Source of the DNA: Methylobacterium nonmethylotrophicum
GTDB lineage: Bacteria; Pseudomonadota; Alphaproteobacteria; Rhizobiales; Beijerinckiaceae
Direction of reading: 5' to 3'
Assembly: GCF_004745635.1 (NCBI RefSeq)
Contig: NZ_SRLB01000002.1
Span: forward strand, 124,001 to 188,000
DNA: 64,000 nt
Shown here: positions 50,759-61,227 of the stretch, piece by piece
Position numbering within the stretch: the stretch's first letter is position 1
How the letters are laid out: each line of letters begins with the position of its first letter
Notes under the pieces: generated by a model
The model's database searches: none
Seen by the model: the letters and a program-made list of their open reading frames with translations, nothing else
Told to the model about the DNA's origin: nothing
Made by a program: the position numbers and the translations under genes

Positions 50759-52837
50759 TCACGCCCGCCCGCGCCGCCCCTCCACCAGCCACATCGCCAG
50801 CACGGCGGCGGCCAGGGCCGCGAGGGCGGCCAGACCTAAGCCCAGCGGGTAGACCGACACGCCCCGCACCACTGCGCTGTTGCTCGGCCGGAAGCCGATC
50901 CAGTCGGAGCCGGCGAGCCGCCCGGAACGGGCGACCTGGAGCCGCGGCACGGCGAGACCGCCCGCGGCATCGGCGAGGCGGCGCACCGAGCCGCCGGTCG
51001 CCTCGGCGATCGGGCGCAGGCGCTCGGTGTCGCTGAACACGTCGACGAGTTCCCGCGGGTTCGCAGGACCGACGCTCACAAAGGCGACGAGGCTGCCGGC
51101 CCGCAGGGTATGCAGCCCGAGCGTGTCCGCCTCGAAGGTGGCGGCGAAGAGGCCCGGCTTGTCGGGGTTGAGCGTCAGGGTGCGGGTCTGGCCGTTCGGC
51201 GCCGTCACGGTGACGGGCTCCGCGGTGTCGGCCATGGTCTGGCGCTCGACCCGGACCTCGCGGCCGTGGCCGGTGGCGGAGGCCCGCAGCGCCTCCTCCT
51301 CGAGCGCCGGCTCCTTCATCAGCCAGTGGCCGAGGCGGCGCAGCAGGTCGAGATGAGGCCCGCCATCCTGGTAGCCCCGTGCCCAGAGCCAGGCATGGTC
51401 GGAGAGGAGGAGCGCCACCCGCCCCTTCTCCTCGCGGGAGAGGGCGAGCAGCGGCAGCGCGTCGGCGCCGGCCATGATCGGGGTGACGCCGGGCCGGACC
51501 TCGGCCCCGATCAGGCGCAGCCAGTCGCCCCAGGCCGGGGGCGAGGCCTCCGAGCCCGGCAGGTCGCGGGTGACCGGGTGGCGCTGGCCGCTGCCGGTGA
51601 GCGCCGCCTTGTAGGGCCGCTCGACCACGCGGCCGTTCGGCTCGCCGGGCAGGATCGCGGCGAGCCGCGTGCGGGCGAGGCTCGCGGCCGAGGCGAATTC
51701 GGGACCGGCCGCGATCAGGAGCGCCCCGCCCTCGCGCACGTAGCGCACGATGTTGTCGAAGTAGCTCGACGGCAGCACGCTCTGGTTGGCGTAGCGGTCG
51801 AAGATGATGAGGTCGAAATCCTTGATCTTCTGCTGAAAAAGCTCGCGGGTCGGGAAGGCGATCAGAGACAGCTCGGAGATCGGCGTGCCGTCCTGCTTCT
51901 CGGGCGGACGCAGGATGGTGAAGTGGACGAGGTCGACATTGGCGTCGGACTTGAGCAGGTTGCGCCAGGTGCGCTCGCCGGCATGCGGCTCGCCGGAGAC
52001 GAGCAGCACCCGCAGCTTCTCGCGGATGCCCTCGATCGGCAGCACCGCGCGGTTGTTGGCGGTGGTGAGCTCGCCCGGCAGGGCCTCGGCCTCGATCTCG
52101 ACGACGTTGGGCCCGCCATGCTCGACCCGGAGCGTCAGGCCGAAGGGCTGGCCGGTGCGGACGGACTGGCGCACCACCTCCTCGCCGTCGCGGCGGACGG
52201 TGACCACCGCCGAGCCGGTGCCGCCGCGCTCCATCACCTCGGCGCGGATGGTCTGGTCGCGCCCGACGATGCCGAAGCGCGGCGCCTCGATCAGGCGGAT
52301 CTGCCGGTCGCGCTCGTCGGGCCGGCCGGTGACCAGCACGTGGAGCGGCGCCTTGAAGCTCGCCGAGGCGAGGTTGGCCGGGATGTCGTGAACGACGCCG
52401 TCGGTGAGCATCACCACGCCGGCGAGGCGGTCCGGCGGCACGTCGGCGAGCGCGCTCGCGAGCGCCGTGAACAGCCGCGTGCCCTCGTCGCCGCCGGCCT
52501 CCGGCACCTCGACGAAGCGCGGCTCGATCTCGTTGAGGGTGCCGAGGCGCCGCTGCAGCTCCGTCCGCACCCGGTCGGTCATCGCCGGGCGGTCGCCGAG
52601 ACCTTGCGACCCCGAGCGGTCGACCACGACGGCGACCACGTCCTTGACCGGCTCGCGCTCCTCCTGGACCAGCGAGGGGTTGGCGAGCGCCAGCAGCACC
52701 AGGCCGAGGACGAGGACGCGCAGCAGCGCCACGGGCCCGCGGGCGACGAAGGCGACCACGGCGAGGATCGCGGCGAGTCCGCCCAGGGCCCAGAGGACCG
52801 GGGCGGGAACGAGCGGGGCGAGGCTCAGGCTCAGCAT
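50759..52837 (-). CDS. vWA-like inner-membrane protein of the MoxR cluster
   Basis: A 692-residue membrane protein, N- and C-terminally anchored. Two helices (ALGGLAAILAVVAFV and VLVLGLVLLALANPSLV) precede a vWA-like domain starting VVAVVVDRSGSQGLGDRPA, with LAGVVMLTDGVVHDIP. The middle is a glutamine-amidotransferase-like region (RVLLVSGEPHAGERTWRNLLKSDANVDLVHF, FDLIIFDRYANQSVLPSSYF, GGALLIAAGPEFA) without an evident catalytic Cys. A single helix at the end is followed by EGRRGRA. It belongs to the MoxR/DUF58/DUF4159 operon, but a DUF559 gene is interposed; the two overlap by seven bases. Confidence 0.88.
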   Translation of the reverse strand: MLSLSLAPLVPAPVLWALGGLAAILAVVAFVARGPVALLRVLVLGLVLLALANPSLVQEEREPVKDVVAVVVDRSGSQGLGDRPAMTDRVRTELQRRLGTLNEIEPRFVEVPEAGGDEGTRLFTALASALADVPPDRLAGVVMLTDGVVHDIPANLASASFKAPLHVLVTGRPDERDRQIRLIEAPRFGIVGRDQTIRAEVMERGGTGSAVVTVRRDGEEVVRQSVRTGQPFGLTLRVEHGGPNVVEIEAEALPGELTTANNRAVLPIEGIREKLRVLLVSGEPHAGERTWRNLLKSDANVDLVHFTILRPPEKQDGTPISELSLIAFPTRELFQQKIKDFDLIIFDRYANQSVLPSSYFDNIVRYVREGGALLIAAGPEFASAASLARTRLAAILPGEPNGRVVERPYKAALTGSGQRHPVTRDLPGSEASPPAWGDWLRLIGAEVRPGVTPIMAGADALPLLALSREEKGRVALLLSDHAWLWARGYQDGGPHLDLLRRLGHWLMKEPALEEEALRASATGHGREVRVERQTMADTAEPVTVTAPNGQTRTLTLNPDKPGLFAATFEADTLGLHTLRAGSLVAFVSVGPANPRELVDVFSDTERLRPIAEATGGSVRRLADAAGGLAVPRLQVARSGRLAGSDWIGFRPSNSAVVRGVSVYPLGLGLAALAALAAAVLAMWLVEGRRGRA

Positions 52838-53265
52838 AGGATTGTCTCGGTGATGCGGTCTCGCCGTGGCGGCCGCATGTCGTGGAGGTCGTAAGCAGCG
52901 GACAGCGTAGGCGGGATGCCCTCACCCCCCGGGAATGCTGCATCCGTGATGCGTTTCAGAACGGCGTCGAGATCCGACAGCACGTCCTCGTTCTTGAAGC
53001 GCAGCAGGCAGAAGCCCAGGCGTTCGGTCTCCTCCGTTCGCTTGGCGTCGTAATCGCGGTGCCACTCGTGCTGCTGGCCGTCGAGTTCGACGATCAACCT
53101 GCGTTCGGGGCAAAGGAAATCGACCGTGTAGAGCAGAAGGGGAACCTGCCGCTTGAACTTCAGCCCATGGAAGCGCCGTCCGCGCAGCACCGTCCAGAGT
53201 CGATCCTCGGCCGAGGTCATCTGCCGACGCAAGGCCCTGACGAACTGCCTCGGCTCTCGGGCCAT
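52831..53265 (-). CDS. DUF559 endonuclease-like protein
   Basis: A 144-residue protein of the DUF559 family, related to Vsr/restriction-like nucleases. The N-terminal FVRALRRQMTSAEDRLWTVLRGRRFHGLKFKRQ and the core TVDFLCPERRLIVELDGQQHEWHRDYDAKRTEETERLGFCLLRFKNEDV carry the putative catalytic Asp, Glu (D...ELDG) and His. These genes are often solitary and mobile. ATG 53265 is the start fitting the family; the longer frame translates repeat DNA. The gene sits inside an otherwise continuous MoxR operon, next to inverted repeats, so it looks inserted. Confidence 0.88.
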   Translation of the reverse strand: MAREPRQFVRALRRQMTSAEDRLWTVLRGRRFHGLKFKRQVPLLLYTVDFLCPERRLIVELDGQQHEWHRDYDAKRTEETERLGFCLLRFKNEDVLSDLDAVLKRITDAAFPGGEGIPPTLSAAYDLHDMRPPRRDRITETILC

Positions 53266-53320
53266 TTGGTCTGCTCCTCTGCGACGATGCGTATCAAGAG
53301 CCCAGCATATGTTCAGAAGA

Positions 53321-53500
53321 GCGCGGGATCCCCTCTCCCGTGTGGGAGAGGGGTAGGGGTGAGGGTGACACGCTTCAGTGTGAAACGCTGAGCGCGGTGC
53401 TGGTAGCGGGACGGTCAGAGCGTGACTCAGGACCGTAGCACCCTCGCGCGATCTTCGATCGCCCCTACCCCTCTCCCACACGGGAGAGGAGATCCCGCGC
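53321..53500. repeat. Pair of near-identical inverted 39-bp REP-like repeats
   Basis: A 39-base element at 53321-53359, itself holding the perfect hairpin CCCCTCTCCC-GTGT-GGGAGAGGGG, reappears as its reverse complement at 53462-53500 with a single mismatch. About 100 bases separate them. They lie between the DUF559 gene and the DUF4159 gene. The region 53266-53533 contains no other gene. Confidence 0.85.
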
Positions 53501-53533
53501 CTTTCTCGTACGACGTTGCGTCCAGCACGTTCT

Positions 53534-56356
53534 TTACTGTCCCAATCGCTCCAAGAGCGCCGGTACGTGAACCTGGTCGGCCTTGTAGTTGCCGGTGAGG
53601 GCGTACATCATCAGGTTGACGCCGCCGCGGAAGGCCATCTCGCGCTGGCGCGGGTCGCCGCCGACGAGGGGATAGAGCGCCTCGCCGCGCCGGCCCACCG
53701 CCCAGGCCGAGGCGAGGTCGTTGCCCGTGATCACGATCGGCGAGACGCCATCGCCGGCCCGCGCCGGACGGCGCTCGCCGCCCTCGCCTGCCGGCGGCAG
53801 GGCCTCGACCCAGGTCTGGCCGGTGGCGTAGCGGCCCGGGAAGCCGTCGACGAGGTAGAAGGCCTTGGTGAGCACGTGGTCGCGGGGCACCGGCTCGAGT
53901 TCCGGCACCTCGAGGGTCGCGAGCATGCGCTGGAGGTAGAGCGCTTCCGGCGTCGGCGGGCCGCCGGGGCGGGCGGTCATCGCGTCGCGGGTGTCGAAGA
54001 TCACCGTGCCGCCGTTCTTCATGAAGGCGTCGATGCGCCGGATCGCGTCCCGGCCCGGCTGCGGCCGGCTCGGCACGATCGGCCAGTAGATCAGCGGGTA
54101 GAAGGCGAGTTCGTCCCGGGCCGGGTCGACGCCGGCGGGCTCTCCGGGTTCGAGCGCGGTCCGGCTCGCCAGCATTTGGGTCAGGCCGGTGAGGCCCGCC
54201 CGGCTGGTCTCGTCGACCGCGGCGTCCCCCGTCACCACGTAGGCGATGCGGGTGATGAGCGCCGATTCGATGCCGGTCGGCCGGTTGGCGGCGGGCTCGG
54301 CGGCCCGCGCGGTCTCGGGCGCGGCGCCCAGCAGCAGAAGACCGAGGACGAGGGCCGCCGCCGCCGGCCGGCGGCGCAGGCGCGCCGCCATCAGCCCGAG
54401 GAAGCCGCCGAGCCACAGGCTCGCCAGGGTGTCGAGGGCGAGCAGCACCAGGGCCGCGAGGAAGAACGGCCCGCGCAGGTCGCGGGTGCGCGCCTCCTCC
54501 AGCCCACCGAAGCGGGCGCCCGTCAGCGCCTTGAGGTCGAGGGCCTTCAGCCGGTCGTCGACCGTCAGCGCGTTGACCGCGAGGCCGCCATCGCCGGGGC
54601 CGTAATAGCCCGGCGGATGATCGGGCGTCGCCCGCTCGGTCCAGGTCGCCGGCACCGCCCGGGCGGTGGCCGGGGGCGCCTTCAGGGCGCCGAAGCCGTC
54701 GAGGGTGAGCCGCGGGGCCAGCACCGGCGGGGGCGCGCCCGGCGCCGCGCCGGTCGTCGGCGGGGTGGTGCCGGCGAGCGCCACGACCCGGCGCAGCATG
54801 GTGACGAACAGGCCCGACAGCGGCAGGTTCGACCAGGTGGTGTCGGCAGTGACGTGGACCAGAACCACCATGCCCTCCCCCCGCTTGGCGGCGGTGACGA
54901 TCGGAGTGCCGTCCTGCAGGGCGGCCCAGGTGCGCCGGGCGAGATCGCCGTCCGGCTCGGCGAGGATCTGACGCCGCACGCCGATATCGGCCGGCGGCGT
55001 CAGGCCCGCGAACGGGCTCTCGGGCAAGAACGGCGCCAGGGTGCGCGGGCTGTCCCAGGACAGGGTGCCGCCGAGCGTCCGCCCGCCGCGGCGCAGGCGC
55101 ACCGGCACGAGGTCGTCGCTGCCGGCGGCAAGCCGCGGTCCGGCGAAGCGCAGGAGCAGCCCACCCTTCTCGACGAAGCCCGCGACCCGCTCCAGGGTGG
55201 CCGGGTCGAGGGCGCCGACATCGGCGAGGACCAGGACCGAGACCTGCTGGTCGAGCATCTGGCCGATCGACTCGGCGACGCCGCGCCCAGCCCGGGGCTC
55301 CTGCACGTCGGCGAAGGGGGTGAGCGCCCGGGAGAGATAATAGGTCGGCGAGAGGAGCGGCTGGGCCTGGTCGGCGGTGCCGCCGAAGACGAGGCCGACG
55401 CGCCGGCGCCGGCCGCGCTCGTCGGCGAGCACCACGGCGCCCGCGGAGTGCTCGCCCGCGACCTCGAACCGCGCGATGGTGTTGCGCAGCTCCACCGGCA
55501 GGTCGAAGCGGACCGGCGCCGCGTCGGCGCTCCCGGCGAAGGCGAAGTTCGTCTCGGCGAGGGGCAAGCCCTTGGCGTCGAGGGCGCGCACGGTGCCGGT
55601 ATCGCGCCCGTTCTCCGCCGCCCGCACCACGCTGACGCCGAGCTGGCCGCCCGACGAATCAGGTCCGGCGAGCGCCAGCGCCGGCGGACGCTCGGCCTTG
55701 AGCACGGTGACGTCGGCGCGGCCGCGGGCCGCGGCCTGGGCGAGACCGGCCGGGAAGGCGTCGCCGTCCGGTCCCGCGACCCCGTCATGGACCCAGACGA
55801 CCGCCGAGCCCGGCGAACGCTCCAGGAAGGCCGAGAGCGTCGCGAGATGGGCGGAGCGGTCGGCGAGGTGCGGCAGCGGCTCGATGGCGCGCAGGCGCTC
55901 CAGCGCCGGGCCGGGGCCTGTGGCCTCGAGACCGGCCGGAGCCGACGCGGTGGCGAGGAGCGCCACGGGCCGCCCGGCCCGGGCCGCCGCCTCGACCTCG
56001 GCGGTGGCGACGCGGACCCGGTCGCGCCAGTCCTGCGCGGCGGTGAACCCGTTGTCGAGGATCAGCAGCAAGGGCGTGCGGCCGTCGCCGGCGCCCTGCT
56101 GCGTCGGGTTCCAGACCGGTCCCGACACCGCCAGGATCAGGCAGGCGGCGGCGATGAGGCGCAGGGCGAGCAGCCAGGGCGGGGTGCGGGCCGGCGTCTC
56201 GCGCTCCGGCAGGAGGTCGGCGAGGATGCGCAGGGGCGGGAAGTCAATCCGGCGCGGCCGCGGCGGCGTCACCCGCAGCAGGTACCAGAGGGCCGGCAGG
56301 GCGAGGAGCGCCGCGAGGGCGGCGGGGGCGGCGAAGCTGAGGGGCAGTCCGAGCAT
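53534..56356 (-). CDS. DUF4159-domain inner-membrane protein with BatA-like start
   Basis: A 940-residue membrane protein. The N-terminus is BatA-like: two helices (FAAPAALAALLALPALWYLLRVTPPRP with the conserved RR-IDFPPLRIL, then LLALRLIAAACLILAVSGPVW) followed by a vWA-like fold. The middle has a large extracytoplasmic region and two helices near residue 650. The C-terminal DUF4159 domain (about 715-935) holds ALITRIAYVVTGD, ELAFYPLIYWPIVPS, FMKNGGTVIFDTRD, FPGRYATGQTWVE and the end EMAFRGGVNLMMYALTGNYKADQVHVPALLERLG. Third gene of the operon; overlap-free 12-base gap after DUF58. Confidence 0.93.
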   Translation of the reverse strand: MLGLPLSFAAPAALAALLALPALWYLLRVTPPRPRRIDFPPLRILADLLPERETPARTPPWLLALRLIAAACLILAVSGPVWNPTQQGAGDGRTPLLLILDNGFTAAQDWRDRVRVATAEVEAAARAGRPVALLATASAPAGLEATGPGPALERLRAIEPLPHLADRSAHLATLSAFLERSPGSAVVWVHDGVAGPDGDAFPAGLAQAAARGRADVTVLKAERPPALALAGPDSSGGQLGVSVVRAAENGRDTGTVRALDAKGLPLAETNFAFAGSADAAPVRFDLPVELRNTIARFEVAGEHSAGAVVLADERGRRRRVGLVFGGTADQAQPLLSPTYYLSRALTPFADVQEPRAGRGVAESIGQMLDQQVSVLVLADVGALDPATLERVAGFVEKGGLLLRFAGPRLAAGSDDLVPVRLRRGGRTLGGTLSWDSPRTLAPFLPESPFAGLTPPADIGVRRQILAEPDGDLARRTWAALQDGTPIVTAAKRGEGMVVLVHVTADTTWSNLPLSGLFVTMLRRVVALAGTTPPTTGAAPGAPPPVLAPRLTLDGFGALKAPPATARAVPATWTERATPDHPPGYYGPGDGGLAVNALTVDDRLKALDLKALTGARFGGLEEARTRDLRGPFFLAALVLLALDTLASLWLGGFLGLMAARLRRRPAAAALVLGLLLLGAAPETARAAEPAANRPTGIESALITRIAYVVTGDAAVDETSRAGLTGLTQMLASRTALEPGEPAGVDPARDELAFYPLIYWPIVPSRPQPGRDAIRRIDAFMKNGGTVIFDTRDAMTARPGGPPTPEALYLQRMLATLEVPELEPVPRDHVLTKAFYLVDGFPGRYATGQTWVEALPPAGEGGERRPARAGDGVSPIVITGNDLASAWAVGRRGEALYPLVGGDPRQREMAFRGGVNLMMYALTGNYKADQVHVPALLERLGQ

Positions 56357-56368
56357 CGACGAGGCTCC

Positions 56369-57283
56369 TCAGCCCGCGCCGCGGGCGGCGGCGACCAGGG
56401 TGACGAGGCGGAGCGCCGCCTCGCTCGCCGGGCGGTCGGTGCGGTGCAGCGTCAGCGTCCAGCCTTGCGCGCGGGCGATCTCCGCCAACGCGTCGCGGTG
56501 CGCCCGGATCCGGCGGCGATAAGCCTCGCCCCAGGCCGCGGCATCGCCGACCCGCAGCGACAAACCGGCTTCGAGGTCGTGCAGCTCGGCCTGACCGGCG
56601 AAGGGAAACGTCTCCTCGACGGGATCGACCACCATGACGAGGTGGCCGCGGCTGCCGGCGGCGGCGATGGCCGCCACCGAGGTCCGCACCTGGTCGGGGG
56701 CTGCGAGGAAGTCGCCGATCAGCACCACCTCGTCGAAGCGCCCGACGGGCGCGCGCGGCGGCAGGTCCTCGTCGAGGGCGGAGGTGTCGGCGGTGAGCGT
56801 CTCGGCCATCCGCTCGACGATGGTGCGGGTGGCCTGGGGCCGGGACAGGCCGAGCAGCCCGACCCGCTCGCCGGCCTCCACGAAGGTGTCGCCGAGGGCG
56901 AGGCCGAGCACCAGGGCGCGCTCGATCTTGGGCGCCTGGGCGAGGGAGGAACCGAAGCCCATCGAGGCCGAGCGGTCGATCCAGAGCCAGACGGTGTGGG
57001 CCGCCTCCCATTCGCGCTCGCGGACGTAGAGCCGGTCGTCCCGGGCCGAGCGGCGCCAGTCGATCCGGCCCGCCGCCTCGCCGGCGACGAAGGGGCGGAA
57101 CTGCCAGAAGCTCTCGCCCGGGCCGGCCCGGCGCCGGCCGTGCAGGCCGTGCGCCAGGGTCGCGGCGACCCGGCGGGCCTCCAGGATCAGGCGCGGCATG
57201 CGCTCGGCGAGCGAGAGGGCGGTCTCGGTCTCCCGCCGGCCGGGCGCGCGGGCGGCCGCGTCGAGGACGCGCGTCGAGGCCAC
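56369..57283 (-). CDS. DUF58-domain protein
   Basis: A 304-residue protein of the DUF58 family, which assembles with MoxR ATPases. It contains the signature GESFWQFRPFVAGEAAGRIDWRRSARDDRLYVREREWEAAHTVWLWIDRSASMGFGS, a degenerate vWA with DRSAS at the metal site, and VVLIGDFLAAPDQVRTSVA. No membrane helices are evident. Four bases separate it from the MoxR gene, so they are in the same transcript. The complex is thought to remodel or activate envelope proteins. Confidence 0.93.
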   Translation of the reverse strand: MASTRVLDAAARAPGRRETETALSLAERMPRLILEARRVAATLAHGLHGRRRAGPGESFWQFRPFVAGEAAGRIDWRRSARDDRLYVREREWEAAHTVWLWIDRSASMGFGSSLAQAPKIERALVLGLALGDTFVEAGERVGLLGLSRPQATRTIVERMAETLTADTSALDEDLPPRAPVGRFDEVVLIGDFLAAPDQVRTSVAAIAAAGSRGHLVMVVDPVEETFPFAGQAELHDLEAGLSLRVGDAAAWGEAYRRRIRAHRDALAEIARAQGWTLTLHRTDRPASEAALRLVTLVAAARGAG

Positions 57284-57287
57284 CGGG

Positions 57288-58298
<1,011 letters not shown>

Positions 58299-58466
58299 GC
58301 GGGGTCCTCGTCATCGTCCGGGGGCCCTGCGGGCCCTGTCGGGGATCCGCGAGTGTGGATCCCTTCCGCACCGCAAGGCAAGGTTGGCGCGACGACGCAG
58401 GGCGATGGCGGCACCTTTCCGGCTCCGCCGGGGCTGTGCCTCGCGAAGGCTTGATTGCAGTACGCC

Positions 58467-59573
58467 TCAAGGCGCCCGGCAGGCGAAGCTCTCCGCCCGG
58501 TCTGCCTCGCCGCCCTGGTAGCGCGCCTCCTGCGGGAACGGACAGAGCGGCCGCGTCCGGCCCGGGAAGGCGGCGCCGCGGGCGGCAATCCGGTCGGGCG
58601 CCTCGCCGCGCTCGACCCAGGCCTCCAACGCGGTGAGCGGATCGAAGTCGTCGAGGGCCGGTCCGCCGCCGCAATGGGTCATGCCCGGCACCAGGAACAG
58701 GCGCGCCCAGTCCGCGAGCGCCGCGCCGCCGCCGTTGTGGCGGGCGAGGTCCTGCCAGTGCGCAGCAAGGTCGCGGGCGGAGAAGACCGGGTCGGCGACG
58801 CCCTGGTAGACGAGGAGCCGGCCCCCCTTCGCCGTGAAGGTCGACAGGAAGGTGCCGGTCGGGTCGTTGAGGGCGGCGGCCACGATCCCGTCGAAGGCGG
58901 TGGGAAACCGCGTCGCCGCCATCAGGGCGGAGCGGCCGCCATTGGAGCAGCCCATGAAATAGGCATGGGCGGGGGCGCGGCCGTAGCGGGCGGTGACCAG
59001 CGCCCTCGCCTCCCGGGCCACGGCGCCGACCGCCCCGTAGGCGAAATCGACGCGCGCCTGCTGGTCGAGGCCGAAGGAGGCGTCGCTGCTGTCGCGGCCG
59101 CGATGACCGGAATCGGTCGAGACCACGGCGTAGCCGCGCAGCAGGGCCGGCGGCGCCGTCGCCCCCGACACCGGTATCGCACCCAGCGCCTCGCCGACGA
59201 CGCCGTCGAGCCCGCCGCCGCCCTGAAACAGGAAGCGGCCGTTCCACGCCTCCGGCAGCCGCAGCTGGAAGCCGATGCCGTAAGCCACGCCGCCGGCCCC
59301 GACCCGCGGGTCGATCGTGCCCTCGACGAGGCAGTGGGCTGGAAGCGCGGCCTTGGCACGGGCGGCCCCGGTCAGGGCGGCGCGGCCCGGGTTGTCGGAC
59401 GGCAGGGTCCCGGCGGGCACCGCCTCGGCCCGGGCGATGCGCAGGTCGGGCCTGGCGAGGCTGGCGATGTCGCCGCAGGCGAGCGGGTCGGCGAGCGCCG
59501 GCCCGGCGAGGATCGCGGACAGGCCAACGATCGGACGGGTGAGCACCGCGCCCCGCGTGACGTGTCGCGCCAT
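58467..59573 (-). CDS. Tannase/feruloyl-esterase family protein lacking the lid domain
   Basis: A 368-residue exported alpha/beta-hydrolase of the tannase family. The signal peptide ends near AGPALADP. Family pieces are CGDIASLARP, HCLVEGTIDPR, GFQLRLPEAWNGRFLFQGGGGLDG, GYAVVSTDSGH and the nucleophile motif MGCSNGGRSALMAATRFPTAFDGIVA. It then passes almost at once (LNDPTGTFLSTFTAKGG) to RLLVYQGVADPVFSA, with the Asp, and PGMTHCGGGP, with the His and disulfide Cys. Normal members have roughly 150 more residues (the lid) between these two points. The ORF is intact, so this is a compact variant, not a simple frameshift. Confidence 0.87.
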   Translation of the reverse strand: MARHVTRGAVLTRPIVGLSAILAGPALADPLACGDIASLARPDLRIARAEAVPAGTLPSDNPGRAALTGAARAKAALPAHCLVEGTIDPRVGAGGVAYGIGFQLRLPEAWNGRFLFQGGGGLDGVVGEALGAIPVSGATAPPALLRGYAVVSTDSGHRGRDSSDASFGLDQQARVDFAYGAVGAVAREARALVTARYGRAPAHAYFMGCSNGGRSALMAATRFPTAFDGIVAAALNDPTGTFLSTFTAKGGRLLVYQGVADPVFSARDLAAHWQDLARHNGGGAALADWARLFLVPGMTHCGGGPALDDFDPLTALEAWVERGEAPDRIAARGAAFPGRTRPLCPFPQEARYQGGEADRAESFACRAP

Positions 59574-59781
59574 GACCTTGGCCTCCCCCGGAGATCCGCC
59601 GGAGCCGAGCGGGTCCAGCCATCATGATGTCCGCCAATCGGCCCCGGCCGGCGCAGGCCGTCAAGCGATGCGGCGCGATTGACGTCGCGAAACGCTGCGG
59701 CAGCGGGCGCCCTGCCCCCTGTCGCCGCCGGCGGGCCGGGGGCATGATCGTCGCACAACACCATTCGGGAGGATCTCCGTC

Positions 59782-60354
59782 ATGTCAGACCACGAGCCCC
59801 CGATCCTTGCCCGTCGGACCCTGCTGCTTGCAGGCGCCGGCCTTGCCGGGGCCGGCCTCCCCCTCGGCGGGACGGCCGCGGCCGAGGGCGCCCCGCCCGA
59901 GGGGGCCCTCACCGACCTGCCGCTGGTGCCGCCGCGGACGGAGTTCGTCTACGAGGCCGTGGTCGAGATCGCCCCGCTGGTGCCGCTGGGCGATTCCCCG
60001 CTCGGCGAGCGGCGCATCGTGCCGATCACCGGCGGGCGCTTCCAGGGCCCGCGGATCCGCGGCACCGTCCTGCCCGGCGGCGCCGACCGGCAGCTCGTGC
60101 GTAAGGACGGGGTCCGGCGCCTCGACGCCCTCTACGAGATGCAGGCCGAGGACGGAGCGATCCTCACCGTGCGCAATCAGGTGCTGATCGATCCCGGCCG
60201 CGACGGCGCGCCCGATTACCGCTTCTCGACCATCGAGGTCACGGCGCCGGAGGGTCCGCATGCCTGGCTCAACCGGCTGGTGCTGGTCGGCACCCTGACC
60301 AGCCTGCGGCCGGCGCGAGAAGCGGTGCTGGTGCGGGCGTTCCGGCTGGCGTGA
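59782..60354 (+). CDS. DUF3237-family exported protein
   Basis: A 190-residue protein with an N-terminal Tat-like signal (ARRTLLLAGAGLAGAGLPLGGTAAAEG). The DUF3237 core follows: FVYEAVVEIAPLVPLGDSPLGERRIVPITGGRFQGPRIRGTVLPGGADRQLVRKDG, LDALYEMQAEDGAILTVRNQVLI, and a C-terminal WLNRLVLVGTLTS. This is a small calycin-like beta barrel of unknown role. Divergent from the tannase-like gene, so a shared role with aromatic esters is possible but only inferred. Confidence 0.9.
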   Translation: MSDHEPPILARRTLLLAGAGLAGAGLPLGGTAAAEGAPPEGALTDLPLVPPRTEFVYEAVVEIAPLVPLGDSPLGERRIVPITGGRFQGPRIRGTVLPGGADRQLVRKDGVRRLDALYEMQAEDGAILTVRNQVLIDPGRDGAPDYRFSTIEVTAPEGPHAWLNRLVLVGTLTSLRPAREAVLVRAFRLA

Positions 60355-60394
60355 CCCGTGGTAGGATCGCGGCGAAGACCCGGGAGCGACCGCC

Positions 60395-60967
60395 ATGCGT
60401 GCCGCCGAGACGCGCGACCCTCCGATGGATCTCGACGGCTTCCTGGCCTTCCTGGCCGAGCGGCCGGACGGGGAGCGCTGGGAACTCGACGACGGGGTGC
60501 CGCTGATGAACCCGCAGCCGACCCGGCGGCACGACTGGATCCAGACCAACATCCTCGAGGCCCTGCGGCAGCATTGGCGCGTGCACGCCAGCCCCTGGCG
60601 CCCCTCCGGCCCGAGCCAGGTCCCGGTACCGGGCCGGGCCAGCACCGTCGCGCCCGACGTCCTCGTGGCCCTCGACGACGGCCGCGACGACCTCTGCATC
60701 ACGCCGGCACCGCTCGTCGTGTTCGAGGTCCTGTCGCCGAGCGACAGGCCGCGGCGCCAAGCGGCGAAGCTCGCGGCCACCACCGCCGTCCCGTCGATCG
60801 CGAGCGTCGTGCTGGTGCGTCAGGACCGGCGTGCGGTGACCGTGCATCACCGGAACCCCGACGGCGGCCTCTCGGCCGCCGATTGCACGGACGTGCTCGA
60901 CCTGCCGGAGATCGGCGTCACGCTGACCCTCGACACGATCTACGACGATACCCCGCTCGCTCGGTGA
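60395..60967 (+). CDS. Uma2-family (DUF820) nuclease-like protein
   Basis: A 190-residue protein of the Uma2 family, restriction-like in fold. It has MDLDGFLAFLAERPDGERWELDDGVPLMNPQPTRRHDWIQTNI, APDVLVAL and PLVVFEVLSP with the candidate Asp and Glu metal ligands, then the basic helix RRQAAKLAATTAVPSIASVVLV. In the usual form this helix reads ..K...Y...; here the Tyr is missing, so activity is uncertain. It follows the DUF3237 gene by 40 bases on the same strand. Confidence 0.82.
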   Translation: MRAAETRDPPMDLDGFLAFLAERPDGERWELDDGVPLMNPQPTRRHDWIQTNILEALRQHWRVHASPWRPSGPSQVPVPGRASTVAPDVLVALDDGRDDLCITPAPLVVFEVLSPSDRPRRQAAKLAATTAVPSIASVVLVRQDRRAVTVHHRNPDGGLSAADCTDVLDLPEIGVTLTLDTIYDDTPLAR

Positions 60968-61227
60968 GAGCGTAACCCCTGCAACCCGGTGCCTACCGGG
61001 TCGGTTGGCGCGGTGGCGGGCTTTCGGTTCCGGCATTGGACGAGGGCTGCGGCGCAGCCGGAGCGGGAGCCGCCGTCCCGCTGGGCATCGGCACGTTCAC
61101 GGCGAAGGTTGGGAATATGCTCCGGCCTTCGAGCGCTTGCGACGCGGAGGGACGAGGTGCCGGCGGTCTGTTTCGCGTGGTCATTGCCCTGCCGCTCGGT
61201 TCTTCGTCATCGATCGGAGTGTGAGGC

